A DNA stretch of 64,000 bases, from NCBI RefSeq assembly GCF_026104355.1, contig NZ_CP110535.1, forward strand, positions 1,116,001-1,180,000. Direction: 5' to 3'. This document shows, one piece after another, positions 8,405 through 17,901 of this stretch. The notes beneath the pieces were generated by a model. That model did not search any database, was not told the origin of the DNA, and saw nothing but the letters and a program-made list of their open reading frames with translations. Source of the stretch: Halomonas sp. BDJS001. GTDB taxonomy: Bacteria > Pseudomonadota > Gammaproteobacteria > Pseudomonadales > Halomonadaceae. Position 1 is the stretch's first letter, and every line of letters starts with the position of its first letter. The translations under genes were made by a program, and so were the position numbers.

Positions 8405-9418
8405 TTAGTAAGTTTGCATTAAATAATCATAGGCGTTTTTAATACGCTGAAACCGTGCTGACGCCAAGGCAACCTGGTGTTCGCTTTCCGAATAGAAGCG
8501 GTCCGGGTGGTGAAGCTGCGCCATCCTTCGATAGGCGTGGCGTACCTCTATCCGGGTGGCGCCAGGGGTAAGCCCCAACACCGAAAGCGCCCGCGTGGTG
8601 CGGTCGGGCGGTGGCGGTGAAGCGCGCTGCTGCCGATGTCGGTGCTGCTGACGAGAATCTTGCTGGCGGGAGCGTCGCTGCTCGCGTTCGGCTTGTTCGC
8701 GCTGCTGTTGCTGCCTTTGCCGCTCCTGCTCTTGTTGGCGTGTCTGTTCCCGCTGGCGCTGCTGTTCCTGTTCTCGCGCTTGGCGCGCCTGCTCCTGACG
8801 TTGCTGCTTCTCCTGCTGTTTTTGTTGCTTCTGTTGGTGGCGCTGCTCTTTTTTTCGTTGCTGTTGTTCGGCCCGGGCGTGAGCCTGCTGGTGTTGCCGT
8901 TCAGCCGCCTCAGCCTCACGTGCTTTTCGGGCATGGTATTCTGGGTCGTGGGTTTGCCAGTAGGCGTCGCGGCTAGGGTCTTCGGGGGTGGCAAGCGGGG
9001 TGCCTGTGAGTTCCTTAAACAGCGTATTTAAGGTCATTGGTGCAACGTTTAGCAAATCAGCCAAAAAGCGCAAAATATAGTGGTTGGCCAGCGACAGCTC
9101 GCCGTCATCAGTGGCGACGGCAATGGCTTGATGAATAATGCTTAGGCTACGTTCAGAGCCACACTCTTTGCGAACCACCTCGGCGGCTAACTGGATTGCC
9201 TGCAGATCCTGGCTATGGGCAATACTCATCACCGGCCCCAGCTCATGCCCATGGCGAAACTGCGCGGTCACCTGAGCCAAGCGGCGGCGGCGCTGGCCTT
9301 CTGAGACGTGTTGGCGGTGCACCAGCACCCAGGCCAACAGCAGCAGGGTTGCCGTATCCACTTGGCTACGGCTCTTTAATAGCAGCAGCTCAAAGGGTGA
9401 AAAACGGGCAATGGGCAT
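8405..9418 (-). CDS. J-domain protein with TerB-like N-terminus and long Gln/Arg coiled region
   Basis: The 337-aa protein has three parts. Residues 1 to about 140 are helical with a TerB/DjlA-like look (DDGELSLANHYILRFLADLL). Residues about 165-265 are almost only Gln, Arg, Glu and Lys, a low-complexity charged coil. Residues about 270-337 are a J domain (ALSVLGLTPGATRIEVRHAY, then the HPD tripeptide in QLHHPDRFY). This resembles DjlA-type co-chaperones that stimulate DnaK, but no membrane anchor is visible at the N-terminus. The antisense Leu-rich frames across the coil are shadows. Confidence 0.8.
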   Translation of the reverse strand: MPIARFSPFELLLLKSRSQVDTATLLLLAWVLVHRQHVSEGQRRRRLAQVTAQFRHGHELGPVMSIAHSQDLQAIQLAAEVVRKECGSERSLSIIHQAIAVATDDGELSLANHYILRFLADLLNVAPMTLNTLFKELTGTPLATPEDPSRDAYWQTHDPEYHARKAREAEAAERQHQQAHARAEQQQRKKEQRHQQKQQKQQEKQQRQEQARQAREQEQQRQREQTRQQEQERQRQQQQREQAEREQRRSRQQDSRQQHRHRQQRASPPPPDRTTRALSVLGLTPGATRIEVRHAYRRMAQLHHPDRFYSESEHQVALASARFQRIKNAYDYLMQTY

Positions 9419-9533
9419 TTCCTAGCTCCACAGACGAAGAGGTAAATAAAGTACGGTGGCTTTATGCGGCAACATGATCATTTTTAGCCATGGTATATCA
9501 TCACGTTAGGCAAAGGAGTAGGAGATTGATGAG

Positions 9534-10979
9534 TTGATCAACGTTGAGCGTAAAAACAGCTTTCAGCTACGTCTTATCCGGCGGCTCAAGGAAGAGACAT
9601 CGCATAACCTCGACGTCTATCTTTTTGTGCCTGGCGAGCTTGGCTTAAGCACACAGCTTATCTCAGAAGAAGCCTTTTATCATGCGGCTATCAATGTCTC
9701 ACGCACCTACTACAGTGACGAGTATCTCCTACCCTTGGTGCACAGTCGATTGGCCAGTCGAAACCGTCTTGGCAGCGAGTCGTACCGGTTAAGCCTAAGC
9801 CTCTATGCTTACCAATACGTGGAAGCGATGGAGCGCACTACTCGCTCAATGCTAGTGAGTGCCAATAAGCTGCGTCACGCTCGCCAAGAGGAGCGGGATG
9901 AGAGCAGTGAAGCACAAGAGAGTGCCGACGCCCTGCGTGATCAACTGCATGAAATGATCGACTTAAGCGACGGTATTCTCAATCGGCTACGACGCCATAA
10001 GCCCGATGATGAAAGCTTCAATAAGTACTTTGCCAATATCGATAACTACCTCTCTTGGTTTACCGAACAGCAGTTGCTGGCGTTGATCGCTCATATGCCC
10101 CGAGGGGGAGAGTTTACCGATATTCGCCGCCGTTTCATCAGCGTCTGCCATCGTGAGGATGAGCATCGCCGGGAACAGCAGTACAACGCTGAGCGGGTCA
10201 TGGCAGACCCTACGCGCATGTCGAATAAAATGCGCCTGCTGCGACGCTTGATCGAGCACCCAATTACGCTGAAGCAAGAGGCCTTGGAGTTGGGCGGCGG
10301 CGAGCAAAAAGCGGTCAAAGCGCTTGCCACCGCCGTGGTGATGGCCTTTGTATCGTTGGGCGTGCTGCAGTTGCGTAGCGCCTTGGGCGATATCACGGCG
10401 CTGTTTGTGCTAGCCATGGCACTGCTCTATGCCATGCGTGAGGTCTTTAAGGATGATTTGCGCAATACTCTGTGGCGCTGGCTGCGTAAAGGGCGCCCCA
10501 AATGGCGTCGCCAGTATTTAGACCCTACGCGCAATGCCGTGGTGGGGCGTCAATTGGAGTGGTTCGATTATAAGCGCTTTGCTTCATTGGCCGCTGATAT
10601 CCAAAAGATGCGACGCCGCACGGTCGCTCAACGTGAAGAAGTGGTGCTTCACTACCGTTCAAGTTCACGTATGTCCCCCACGCGCTTTTTAAGCGGCTAC
10701 GAGCATACCCGCGAAACCCTCAATCTGGATATCTCCATGCTCACCCGGCTCATGAGTAAGGGCAAACATCATATCTACCGCCTGAAGGATGGCCAGGCAG
10801 TGCGGGAGGGTGTCGAGCGCCGCCATCTGTTCAACCTGGTGATTCGGGAAACAGGCAGCGAAGATACGCCCTATCTCGCTCGTTGGAAGGTCGTCGTGAG
10901 CCGCTCGGGCATTGTCGATGTGGAGAAAGTCGAAGAGAGCAGTGGCATGCAGCAGAAGAAAGAAAACAGTGAGGCATAA
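9534..10979 (+). CDS. Conserved hypothetical membrane protein
   Basis: I do not recognise this 481-aa protein. It has a soluble N-terminal half with charged helices (about 1-255), two hydrophobic helices at about 260-303 and a basic C-terminal half of about 180 residues that would be cytoplasmic. The only start in frame near the Shine-Dalgarno sequence (GGAGTAGGAG, 9514-9523) is TTG 9534. An ATG at 9529 reads only two codons before TGA, so it cannot start the gene. The gene stands alone with about 115 bp upstream and 164 bp downstream. It could be a scaffold or signalling protein. Confidence 0.75.
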   Translation: MINVERKNSFQLRLIRRLKEETSHNLDVYLFVPGELGLSTQLISEEAFYHAAINVSRTYYSDEYLLPLVHSRLASRNRLGSESYRLSLSLYAYQYVEAMERTTRSMLVSANKLRHARQEERDESSEAQESADALRDQLHEMIDLSDGILNRLRRHKPDDESFNKYFANIDNYLSWFTEQQLLALIAHMPRGGEFTDIRRRFISVCHREDEHRREQQYNAERVMADPTRMSNKMRLLRRLIEHPITLKQEALELGGGEQKAVKALATAVVMAFVSLGVLQLRSALGDITALFVLAMALLYAMREVFKDDLRNTLWRWLRKGRPKWRRQYLDPTRNAVVGRQLEWFDYKRFASLAADIQKMRRRTVAQREEVVLHYRSSSRMSPTRFLSGYEHTRETLNLDISMLTRLMSKGKHHIYRLKDGQAVREGVERRHLFNLVIRETGSEDTPYLARWKVVVSRSGIVDVEKVEESSGMQQKKENSEA

Positions 10980-11143
10980 ATAAGCCCCCATAAACTGCGC
11001 TAGATCAACACCGCCTCAATGTGTTCCTTCCAGCATAGGCAAATTGCTCGCAGCGAACTAGGCTCAAAGAACAAGCAGGACAACCTGCATCTGCGAATCA
11101 GTCTTTAAAATACGTATTAAAGGCTGACGCAAGGAGGAGAGCC

Positions 11144-11833
11144 ATGCAAGCTATCGATATTATGACGCCTAACGTGGTCAGCGTGGGCCCTGATACAGAA
11201 GTGCGCGACATTGCCCAACTGCTGCTCAAGCACCGGATCAGTGCCGTGCCTGTAGTTGATGAGGATCGCCAACTGGTTGGCATTGTCAGCGAAGGCGATT
11301 TAATGCGTCGGATAAAAGATGAGGGTGACCACCGCGACGCCTGGTGGTTAACGCTATTTGCTGGTGGCAAGGATGCGGGTGACTATGTGAAGTCCCACGG
11401 TCGAAAAGCCCATGAAGTCATGACGGCCAACCCGCTGTCAGTAGCGGAAAATACGCCGCTGCACACCATTGCGCGTATGTTGGAAAAACACCATATCAAA
11501 CGGGTGCCTGTGCTGCGTGAAGGCAAACTGGTGGGCATTGTCAGCCGCGCTAACCTGCTACAAGGGATTGCCAATGCCGCGGTAGCGCCGACCCAATCAC
11601 CCACGGATGATCGGCAGATTCGTGAGGCCATTCTCAAAGAGGTTGAGAATAATACCGGTGTACAGGTCGAAGGCATTAGCGTGATTGTGGATGGCGGTGC
11701 GGTAGAGGTTTGGGGGCTGGTCGAATCCCATGAGCAGAAGCAGGCGGTATCAGTGGCAGCAGAAAACGTGCCAGGGGTTACGAAAGTTGAAAACCACCTG
11801 GGTATGATACCGCGGGGCGTGGGGTATATGTAA
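11144..11833 (+). CDS. CBS-domain pair protein with C-terminal BON domain
   Basis: The 229-aa protein has two CBS domains. The first spans about residues 1-60 (MTPNVVSVGPDTEVRDIAQL to VGIVSEGDLMRR) and the second about 85-145 (VMTANPLSVAENTPLHTIAR to VGIVSRANLLQG). A BON domain (about 155-225) ends in VPGVTKVENHLGM. CBS pairs bind adenosine nucleotides, and BON domains bind membranes or phospholipids. No enzyme domain is present, so it is probably a sensory or stress-related protein. The start is ATG 11144 with AAGGAGGAG upstream. Confidence 0.92.
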   Translation: MQAIDIMTPNVVSVGPDTEVRDIAQLLLKHRISAVPVVDEDRQLVGIVSEGDLMRRIKDEGDHRDAWWLTLFAGGKDAGDYVKSHGRKAHEVMTANPLSVAENTPLHTIARMLEKHHIKRVPVLREGKLVGIVSRANLLQGIANAAVAPTQSPTDDRQIREAILKEVENNTGVQVEGISVIVDGGAVEVWGLVESHEQKQAVSVAAENVPGVTKVENHLGMIPRGVGYM

Positions 11834-11837
11834 CCTT

Positions 11838-11861
11838 AGCCCGCTATTCTTATAGCGGGCT
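11838..11861 (+). terminator. Terminator-like hairpin between convergent genes
   Basis: A perfect 10-bp stem (AGCCCGCTAT with ATAGCGGGCT) has a 4-nt loop. It lies 5 bp after the CBS-BON stop codon and ahead of the convergent aminotransferase. The T-tract is weak. Confidence 0.7.
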
Positions 11862-11877
11862 ACTCCTTCCTGACTCT

Positions 11878-13002
11878 TTAAACCACTGACTTAATCGCCT
11901 GCTCCAGGCTGTTGACGCTGCGCTCTGTGTGGTGGAGCTTATCGAGTCCAAACAGGCCAATGCGGAAGGTTTGGAAGTTATCACCCTCATCGCACATTAG
12001 CGGTACGCCGCCTGCCACCTGAACGCCCGCCTGGGCAAGCTTGCCCACCAAGCCGCTATCGTCGCTGTAGCACACCACCACGCCTGGGGCTTCAAAGCCT
12101 TCCGCGGCAACGCTGACAAAACCGTGGCGTTTAAGCATCGCGCGGACTTCCCGACCAATCGCCTGCTGCTCCTGTTTTACTTTGGCAAAGCCGTAGGCGC
12201 GGGTCTCCTGCATGATATCCCGTAATTGTCTCAGCGCATCGGTAGGCATCGTGGCGTGGTAGGCGTGCCCGCCATTTTCGTAGGCCTGCATGATGCTGTG
12301 CCACTTGCCTAAATCGCAGGCAAAGCTGTTGCTCTGGGTCTCGCTCAAACGCTGGGTAGCACGCTCTGAGAGCATCACCATAGCGCAGCAGGGTGAGCCG
12401 CTCCAGCCTTTCTGCGGGGCGCTGACCACTACATCAATGCCTAGCGCCTGCATATCCACCCACAGGGTGCCCGCAGCAATAGCGTCCAGCACAAACAGAC
12501 CACCTACTTCATGGGTTGCTTCGGCAAGCGCCTGAATATAGTCGTCCGGAAGCAGCAAACCAGCGGAGGTCTCCACTTGTGGGGCAAACACGACGGCAGG
12601 TTTCTCGCTACGAATTTGCGCCACGGCCTCATGAATGGGCACTGGCTGAAAAGGTGAGTGCGGGTCATCGGCATTCAGACGCCGTGCTTTAAGCACCGTG
12701 TGCTGTTGGGTTAAACGCCCCATCTCAATAATTTGCGTCCAGCGGTAGCTGAACCAGCCATTGCGAATGACCAGGGTTTTCTGTTCAACGGCAAACTGGC
12801 GCGCTACTGCTTCCATACCAAAGGTACCGCTCCCCGGTACGATGACCGCAGCGTGGGCGTGATACACCTCCTTTAGCGTGGCGGAAATGTCCCGCATTAC
12901 ACCTTGAAACTGCTGTGACATATGGTTCAGCGAACGGTCGGTATAGACCACTGAGTACTCAAGCAGGCCGTCGGGGTCGACGTTGGGTAGCAAACCAGCC
13001 AT
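11878..13002 (-). CDS. Class V pyridoxal-phosphate aminotransferase
   Basis: The 374-aa protein is a class V aminotransferase of the alanine/serine-glyoxylate and aminoethylphosphonate-pyruvate transaminase group. The PLP lysine is in SAPQKGWSGSPCCAMV, preceded by the cofactor-binding Asp in LFVLDAIAAGTL. The IVPGSGTFGMEAVARQF region matches the phosphate-binding end. The ATG at 13002 is preceded by AGGAG. The gene is divergent from a sugar cluster across 253 bp. Its donor and acceptor cannot be told from sequence alone. Confidence 0.88.
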   Translation of the reverse strand: MAGLLPNVDPDGLLEYSVVYTDRSLNHMSQQFQGVMRDISATLKEVYHAHAAVIVPGSGTFGMEAVARQFAVEQKTLVIRNGWFSYRWTQIIEMGRLTQQHTVLKARRLNADDPHSPFQPVPIHEAVAQIRSEKPAVVFAPQVETSAGLLLPDDYIQALAEATHEVGGLFVLDAIAAGTLWVDMQALGIDVVVSAPQKGWSGSPCCAMVMLSERATQRLSETQSNSFACDLGKWHSIMQAYENGGHAYHATMPTDALRQLRDIMQETRAYGFAKVKQEQQAIGREVRAMLKRHGFVSVAAEGFEAPGVVVCYSDDSGLVGKLAQAGVQVAGGVPLMCDEGDNFQTFRIGLFGLDKLHHTERSVNSLEQAIKSVV

Positions 13003-13041
13003 GGCATTCTCCTGGTGTTAGAAACAGCTAGTGAAACACAT

Positions 13042-13060
13042 GCTTTAGCGGCGCTAAAGC
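13042..13060. promoter_or_regulatory. Palindrome 1 (CTTTAGC-GGC-GCTAAAG), likely operator
   Basis: A perfect 8-bp inverted repeat with a 3-bp centre lies 40 bp upstream of the aminotransferase start. A near copy lies at 13130-13146. The binding protein is unknown. Confidence 0.55.
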
Positions 13061-13129
13061 GGGTGGGAACACATCAGAATACGGATAACCAGGGCGCTAT
13101 GCCAATAGCGTTAGCTAACAGAGTGCTCT

Positions 13130-13146
13130 CTTTAGCGCGACTAAAG
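13130..13146. promoter_or_regulatory. Palindrome 2 (CTTTAG-CGCGA-CTAAAG), likely operator
   Basis: This 6-bp arm palindrome matches the half-site of the copy at 13042-13060. Its centres lie about 87 bp apart. It probably belongs to the control of the aminotransferase or of the divergent cluster. Confidence 0.5.
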
Positions 13147-13156
13147 TTGCAGATAA

Positions 13157-13190
13157 GTAAACGTTTACGTAGTTGTGGTAAACGTTTACC
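13157..13190. promoter_or_regulatory. Pair of LacI-family operators
   Basis: The palindrome GTAAACGTTTAC occurs at 13157-13168 and at 13178-13189, exactly 21 bp apart and therefore on the same DNA face. The core AAACGTTT is typical of LacI/GalR-family sites. They lie 67-99 bp before the thuA-like start. The LacI regulator encoded at 16480-17469 is the obvious ligand. Confidence 0.8.
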
Positions 13191-13255
13191 TTGGCGGTTG
13201 AGAGCGACATAAAACGTCATTTAGACGCGATTGCCAGTCTGGCTGAGGAGAAAAG

Positions 13256-14035
13256 ATGACCATTAACGTCACAGTGTGGGGGGAGAACGTCCACGAACAA
13301 ACCAATGAAGTCGTGGCACGCATTTATCCTGATGGCATGCATCACTGCATCGCCGAAGGTCTCAACGAAGCGGCAGAGATCAACGCCACCGCGGTTACCT
13401 TGCAAGACCCCGAGCAAGGGCTAAGTGAAGCAACCCTTGAGAATACCGATGTGCTGCTGTGGTGGGGCCACGCAGCCCACGGCGATGTACTGGAAGAAAC
13501 GGTTGATCGCGTTCAGAAACGAGTGCTGCAGGGCATGGGGCTGATTGTGCTGCACTCCGGGCACTATGCAAAAATCTTCAAACGCTTGATGGGCACCACC
13601 TGCTCGCTCAAGTGGCGGGAAGCAGGGGAGCGCGAACGGCTATGGGTGGTGAATCCTGGGCACCCTATCGTGCAGGGGCTGGGCGACTATATAGAACTGC
13701 CGCATACAGAAATGTACGGCGAGCCGTTTGCGGTGCCCAACCCCGATGAAGTGATATTTATCAGTGCTTTTGAAGGTGGAGAGGTATTTCGTTCAGGGCT
13801 GACCTATAAGCGCGGCAACGGCAAGATTTTCTACTTCCGCCCTGGCCACGAAACCTACCCAATCTACTATGACGCCCAAGTTAAAACGGTGCTGAAGAAC
13901 GCGGTGAATTGGGCGCGCCCGGAAGGCTCCCGATGGATCGACAGTTGCCCTAATGTTCCTGCCGATCAGGCGCCCAACCCGGTGGAGATCAAAGGGGAAA
14001 GCCTGCATAAACCCGGTGAGGAGGGTTTCAAATGA
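13256..14035 (+). CDS. thuA: ThuA-like trehalose/disaccharide utilization protein
   Basis: The 259-aa protein belongs to the ThuA family, which has a class I amidotransferase-like fold and takes part in trehalose and related disaccharide catabolism. The WGENVHEQ opening, the [12 protein letters not shown] segment and the C-terminal [28 protein letters not shown] pattern fit the family. The start is ATG 13256 with GAGGAGAAAAG upstream. The stop overlaps the next gene by the ATGA at 14032-14035, so the two are translationally coupled. The paired LacI operators upstream should control it. Confidence 0.9.
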   Translation: MTINVTVWGENVHEQTNEVVARIYPDGMHHCIAEGLNEAAEINATAVTLQDPEQGLSEATLENTDVLLWWGHAAHGDVLEETVDRVQKRVLQGMGLIVLHSGHYAKIFKRLMGTTCSLKWREAGERERLWVVNPGHPIVQGLGDYIELPHTEMYGEPFAVPNPDEVIFISAFEGGEVFRSGLTYKRGNGKIFYFRPGHETYPIYYDAQVKTVLKNAVNWARPEGSRWIDSCPNVPADQAPNPVEIKGESLHKPGEEGFK

Positions 14036-15081
14036 TCCGTTTGGCGATTATTGGCGCGGGCAGTATGGCGGGTGAACACGCCAAGCACTTTAGCCGGATC
14101 GAGGGAGTGGAAGTGGTGGCGGTGTGTGATATGGATTTAGTCAAGGCCCGAGACTTTGCGGGGCGTTTTGGTATCGCCGATGCGTATGACGACCTGGAGG
14201 CTATGCTGGCGCGGGAGGATATCCAAGCCGTTAGCAACGTCACACCAGATGGTGTTCATAAGCGCACGTCACTGGCCGTGATTGCCGCCGGCAAACACAT
14301 TTTGTGTGAAAAACCGCTGGCGACGAATGCCGACGATGCCCATGCAATGGCCCAGGCGGCCGAGGCTGCCAACGTCATCAATATGGTCAACTTTAGCTAT
14401 CGTGATGCACCGGCCATTCAGCACGCCCGTGCACTGATTACCGCTGGGGCGATTGGGCAAGTCCGTCACGTGGATGCCAGCTACCGGCAGAGTTGGCTGG
14501 TCAGCAATGCCTGGGGACGTTGGGATCAGGATAGCCAGTGGCTTTGGCGGCTCTCTGAAGCCCACGGCAGTAAAGGCGTGCTAGGGGATGTGGGTGTCCA
14601 TATTGTCGATTTCGCCAGCTTTCCCGTTGGCGATATTACCCGCGTTAACTGCGAACTGACCTGCTTCGAGAAAGCCCCGGATAACCGCATCGGTGACTAT
14701 CTGCTGGATGCCAACGATACCGCGCTAATGCGGGTAACCTTTGCCAATGGAGCCAAGGGCACCCTTCAAGCTACCCGCTGGGCGACTGGGCACCACAACT
14801 CGCTAACCCTGAGCGTACACGGCGATAAGGGCGCTATTCGGGTCGATCTGGATACATCATTAGACGAGGTGCAGGTTTGCCTGGATGACAATGTTCACCC
14901 CGCCCGCTGGAGCACGGTCAAGGCTCCGTCCACGCCGAATATCTATCAGCGTTTCATAGAAAGCATCCGCAGTGGTGAAAACGACCAGCCGGACTTTGCC
15001 CGCGGCGCGGCGATCCAAACCGTTCTTGATGCCTGTGTTATCTCCAGTCAGGAGGATCGCAGCTTGGCCATTATCCGCTAA
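14032..15081 (+). CDS. thuB: Gfo/Idh/MocA-family oxidoreductase (ThuB-like)
   Basis: The 349-aa NAD(P)-dependent dehydrogenase has an N-terminal Rossmann fold ([17 protein letters not shown]), the EKPLATN motif with the catalytic Lys, and a C-terminal alpha/beta domain beginning near residue 125. The family oxidises sugars, often to 3-keto derivatives. In rhizobia ThuA and ThuB together give 3-keto-trehalose-type intermediates, so the same role is inferred here. It overlaps thuA by 4 bp. Confidence 0.87.
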   Translation: MIRLAIIGAGSMAGEHAKHFSRIEGVEVVAVCDMDLVKARDFAGRFGIADAYDDLEAMLAREDIQAVSNVTPDGVHKRTSLAVIAAGKHILCEKPLATNADDAHAMAQAAEAANVINMVNFSYRDAPAIQHARALITAGAIGQVRHVDASYRQSWLVSNAWGRWDQDSQWLWRLSEAHGSKGVLGDVGVHIVDFASFPVGDITRVNCELTCFEKAPDNRIGDYLLDANDTALMRVTFANGAKGTLQATRWATGHHNSLTLSVHGDKGAIRVDLDTSLDEVQVCLDDNVHPARWSTVKAPSTPNIYQRFIESIRSGENDQPDFARGAAIQTVLDACVISSQEDRSLAIIR

Positions 15082-15136
15082 AACAATTGATACAACGCTC
15101 TAACCACCTACCAATAACAAATAGAGGTGAATTGCC

Positions 15137-16408
15137 ATGTTCCACACCCCACGTAAAGCGCTATGTATGTTAGCGGGCCTGACCTTGCTGCCTTTCGCGC
15201 TACCTGCTGATGCCGTCGAGATTACTATTGCCTGTGGTGATGGCGGTGAGGCAGATTTTTGCCCGGAGCTGGCGCAGCGCTGGGCAGAAGCGAACGGTCA
15301 TCAGGTTAATATTGTAACCACGCCGCCGTCGCCCACTGAAAAGCTCTCGCTGTACCAACAGCTGTTAGGCAGCCACTCGCAAGATGTCGATGTGCTAATG
15401 GTTGATATCGTCTGGCCAGGCTTATTAGCCGAGCACTTGGTCGATTTAAATGAGTACCTGCCAGACAGTGCCACCGAAGGATTTATTCCCTCTTTAATGG
15501 CGAATAATACCGTGCAGGGAAAATTGGTGGCACTGCCATGGTTTACCGACGCGGGGTTACTTTACTACCGGCACGATTTATTAGACAAATACGACGCCGC
15601 AGTGCCGCAAACCTGGCGATCACTGACCGACACCGCACGACAGATTCAAACCGCTGAGCGTGAGGCTGGCAATCAGCGAATGCACGGGTTTGTATTTCAG
15701 GGGCGGGCCTATGAAGGCTTGACCACCAATGCTTTAGAGTGGGTAGCGAGCTACGGCGGCGGTACCTTTATCGATGAAAAGGGGCAGGTGACGGTTAATA
15801 ATGTCAATGCAGTCAACGCATTAACCCTGGCCGCATCGTGGATCGGTGATATTAGCCCCGAAGGCGTGCGTAACTATATGGAAGAGGAAGCCCGAGGCGT
15901 CTTCCAGGCAGGAAATGCAGTTTTTATGCGCAACTGGCCTTATGCATGGTCGCTAGGGCAAGCCGATGGCACACCGATTCAGGGCAAGTTTGCGGTGGCG
16001 CCGCTACCCAGTGGGCCTGATGGGCAGTCTGTCGCGACGCTTGGTGGCTGGAACTGGGCTGTTTCGCGCTACTCAGAACACCCAGCAATTGCTGCTGATC
16101 TAGCCGCCTATTTAAGTGCTGCAGAGCAACAGAAATCCCATGCGATTATGTATGGGCGTAATCCTACTCGGCCTGCCTTGTATGAAGACGACGATGTCTT
16201 GGCCGCTCAGCCCTTTATTGGCGAGCTTTATCAGACCGTAATGAATGGCGTGCCGCGCCCGGCCAGCATCACCGGAGATGCCTACCCTCGGGTATCCAAT
16301 GCTATTTTTAACCGCGTGCACGAAGTCCTTTCTGGTGACGTTGAGCCCAGCCAGGCATTACAGCAGTTGGAAAGCGAGCTTGTCCGTTTAGGGCGTCGTG
16401 GCTGGTAG
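15137..16408 (+). CDS. ABC transporter sugar-binding protein (periplasmic, MalE-type)
   Basis: The 423-aa protein has a Sec signal peptide (MFHTPRKALCMLAGLTLLPF, cleaved near ADA-VE) and the fold pattern of family 1 extracellular solute-binding proteins, for example VDVLMVDIVWPGLLAEHLVD and WFTDAGLLYYRHDLLDKYD. These bind trehalose, maltose or similar sugars. It lies 55 bp after the ThuB-like gene. No permease or ATPase gene is present nearby, which is unusual for this family: they must be elsewhere or lost. Confidence 0.9.
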   Translation: MFHTPRKALCMLAGLTLLPFALPADAVEITIACGDGGEADFCPELAQRWAEANGHQVNIVTTPPSPTEKLSLYQQLLGSHSQDVDVLMVDIVWPGLLAEHLVDLNEYLPDSATEGFIPSLMANNTVQGKLVALPWFTDAGLLYYRHDLLDKYDAAVPQTWRSLTDTARQIQTAEREAGNQRMHGFVFQGRAYEGLTTNALEWVASYGGGTFIDEKGQVTVNNVNAVNALTLAASWIGDISPEGVRNYMEEEARGVFQAGNAVFMRNWPYAWSLGQADGTPIQGKFAVAPLPSGPDGQSVATLGGWNWAVSRYSEHPAIAADLAAYLSAAEQQKSHAIMYGRNPTRPALYEDDDVLAAQPFIGELYQTVMNGVPRPASITGDAYPRVSNAIFNRVHEVLSGDVEPSQALQQLESELVRLGRRGW

Positions 16409-16479
16409 TCTGTCGCAACGCCGGGCGTTTTCGGCACACTGGACGCTTTCCAGGTGAGAGACAGGGCGAGAAACAGTCG

Positions 16480-17469
16480 GTGAGAGAGAGCAAACAAAGC
16501 GCCCAAACGGCCACCATTCGGGAAATTGCCTGTCGGGCCCAGGTATCGATTGCCTCGGTCAGCCGGGCATTGAACGGCAAGCCGGGGCTTAGCGACGCCC
16601 TGCGTGAGAAGATTTTGGCGATTAGTCGAGAAGTAGCCTACCAGCCCAGCGCCGCGGCTCGTCAGCTAATAAGCGGTAAAATGGCAGTGGTGGGCATCTC
16701 GCTCGGCCGTCAGGATATCGAGCTGCGCCCTTACTATATATTGCTCTACCAGCATCTTACCGTGGCCCTTCATCAGCAGGGTATGGTGCCGGTGTTCTTT
16801 AATCACCAGCAAACCGCCGAATTACCCGCACGCGCGGGGGCTGCTATTTTGCTTGGTGAAGCCCCAGACGATGAGCGTCCGGCACTGCTCAAAGCCGCTG
16901 CTATTCCTTTTGTGCGCATAGGTGACGCCGGGGAAGGCTTTTCCGTCGCTCCGGACGATCGGCAGGGGCTGTATGAGATGACCCACCACCTCATTACCCA
17001 GGGGCGCAGACGGCTTGCCTTTATGGGCGGTGAGTTAGAGGTGCCGCGTCCCCATAGCCGTTTGGAGGGCTACCGGCGGGCGTTGGCAGAGGCTGGGCTT
17101 GCCGAACGTTTGATCAGCCTACCGCACCGCTTGGCGTCAGACTCCCTTAACAGCTATCGCTATTTAAATCGCTATTTAGATCAAGAGGGTGCCCAACCAC
17201 TGCCTTTTGATGCACTGGTGTGCGCCACCGACGAACTAGCGTTGGGTTGTGTGGCCGCGCTGGAAGACCGCGGGATCGAGGTGCCTGTTCAGGTCGCGGT
17301 GACAGGCTTTGATGACCTGCCCACCCTTGCTACTGGGCTCACCACTGTACGGCAGGATATTGCCGAGATAGCGGCGACGAGCATGGCACTACTGGCGGAA
17401 GCAAGGGCGGGAGAAGCGCCCCGGCACGTATCGTTGCCGGTGGCGCTGGTGGTGCGCGAAACTGGGTAG
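16480..17469 (+). CDS. LacI-family transcriptional regulator of the thu-like cluster
   Basis: The 329-aa regulator has an N-terminal LacI HTH (TIREIACRAQVSIASVSRAL, then NGKPGLSDALREKI and the hinge YQPSAAARQL) and a periplasmic-binding-like effector domain. The GTG start at 16480 is weakly supported. A start further upstream is not possible without crossing stop codons in frame. It follows the binding-protein gene on the same strand by 71 bp. Together with the AAACGTTT operators this suggests autoregulated, sugar-inducible control. Its stop abuts the convergent cdd stop. Confidence 0.92.
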   Translation: MRESKQSAQTATIREIACRAQVSIASVSRALNGKPGLSDALREKILAISREVAYQPSAAARQLISGKMAVVGISLGRQDIELRPYYILLYQHLTVALHQQGMVPVFFNHQQTAELPARAGAAILLGEAPDDERPALLKAAAIPFVRIGDAGEGFSVAPDDRQGLYEMTHHLITQGRRRLAFMGGELEVPRPHSRLEGYRRALAEAGLAERLISLPHRLASDSLNSYRYLNRYLDQEGAQPLPFDALVCATDELALGCVAALEDRGIEVPVQVAVTGFDDLPTLATGLTTVRQDIAEIAATSMALLAEARAGEAPRHVSLPVALVVRETG

Positions 17470-17889
17470 TTAACGCGGTGGCAGTTGCTCAGGCCCAAAA
17501 CCGTCGGGTAGCAGGGCTTCCATGGTGTAGGTTTTCAGCAGTTCACCGCTGCCGGAGAGCACCTTGATTTGTGTTTCTGGCGTGGCGAACTCGCGGATGC
17601 GCTGGCGGCAGTCGCCACAGGGCGTGCACAGGTGATCGCCCGGGCCCATGACGTAGACGGTGGCCAACTGGCGTTGCCCGGCGGTTACCATGGCGGAAAT
17701 GGCCGAGGCTTCGGCACACAGGCCTTTGTAGTGGGCCACTTCTACGTTAGTACCCGCAAACTGCTGGCCATCCGGCGTCACCATGACTGATGCCACCGGG
17801 TGTGCTGAGTAGGGCACATAGGCGTTAGCCCGGGCGCTGAATAACTGCTCAACAATCTCTGCTGATACTTCATCTGTTTGCTGACTCAT
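17470..17889 (-). CDS. cdd: Cytidine deaminase
   Basis: Cdd deaminates cytidine and deoxycytidine to uridine and deoxyuridine. The zinc site is visible as CAEASAI and the later CTPCGDCRQRI, matching the short tetrameric Cdd form. The start is ATG 17889 with AAGGAGG at a 5-nt gap; the GTG three bases upstream is too close to the ribosome-binding site. It is the last gene of the deo operon, 12 bp after deoD, feeding deaminated nucleosides to the phosphorylases. Confidence 0.93.
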   Translation of the reverse strand: MSQQTDEVSAEIVEQLFSARANAYVPYSAHPVASVMVTPDGQQFAGTNVEVAHYKGLCAEASAISAMVTAGQRQLATVYVMGPGDHLCTPCGDCRQRIREFATPETQIKVLSGSGELLKTYTMEALLPDGFGPEQLPPR

Positions 17890-17901
17890 CACACCCTCCT
17901 T

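Noticed and set aside
8611-9031. Long Leu- and Ala/Val-rich plus-strand frames
   Set aside because: They are antisense to the Gln/Arg coil of the J-domain gene, whose repeats keep the opposite frames open.
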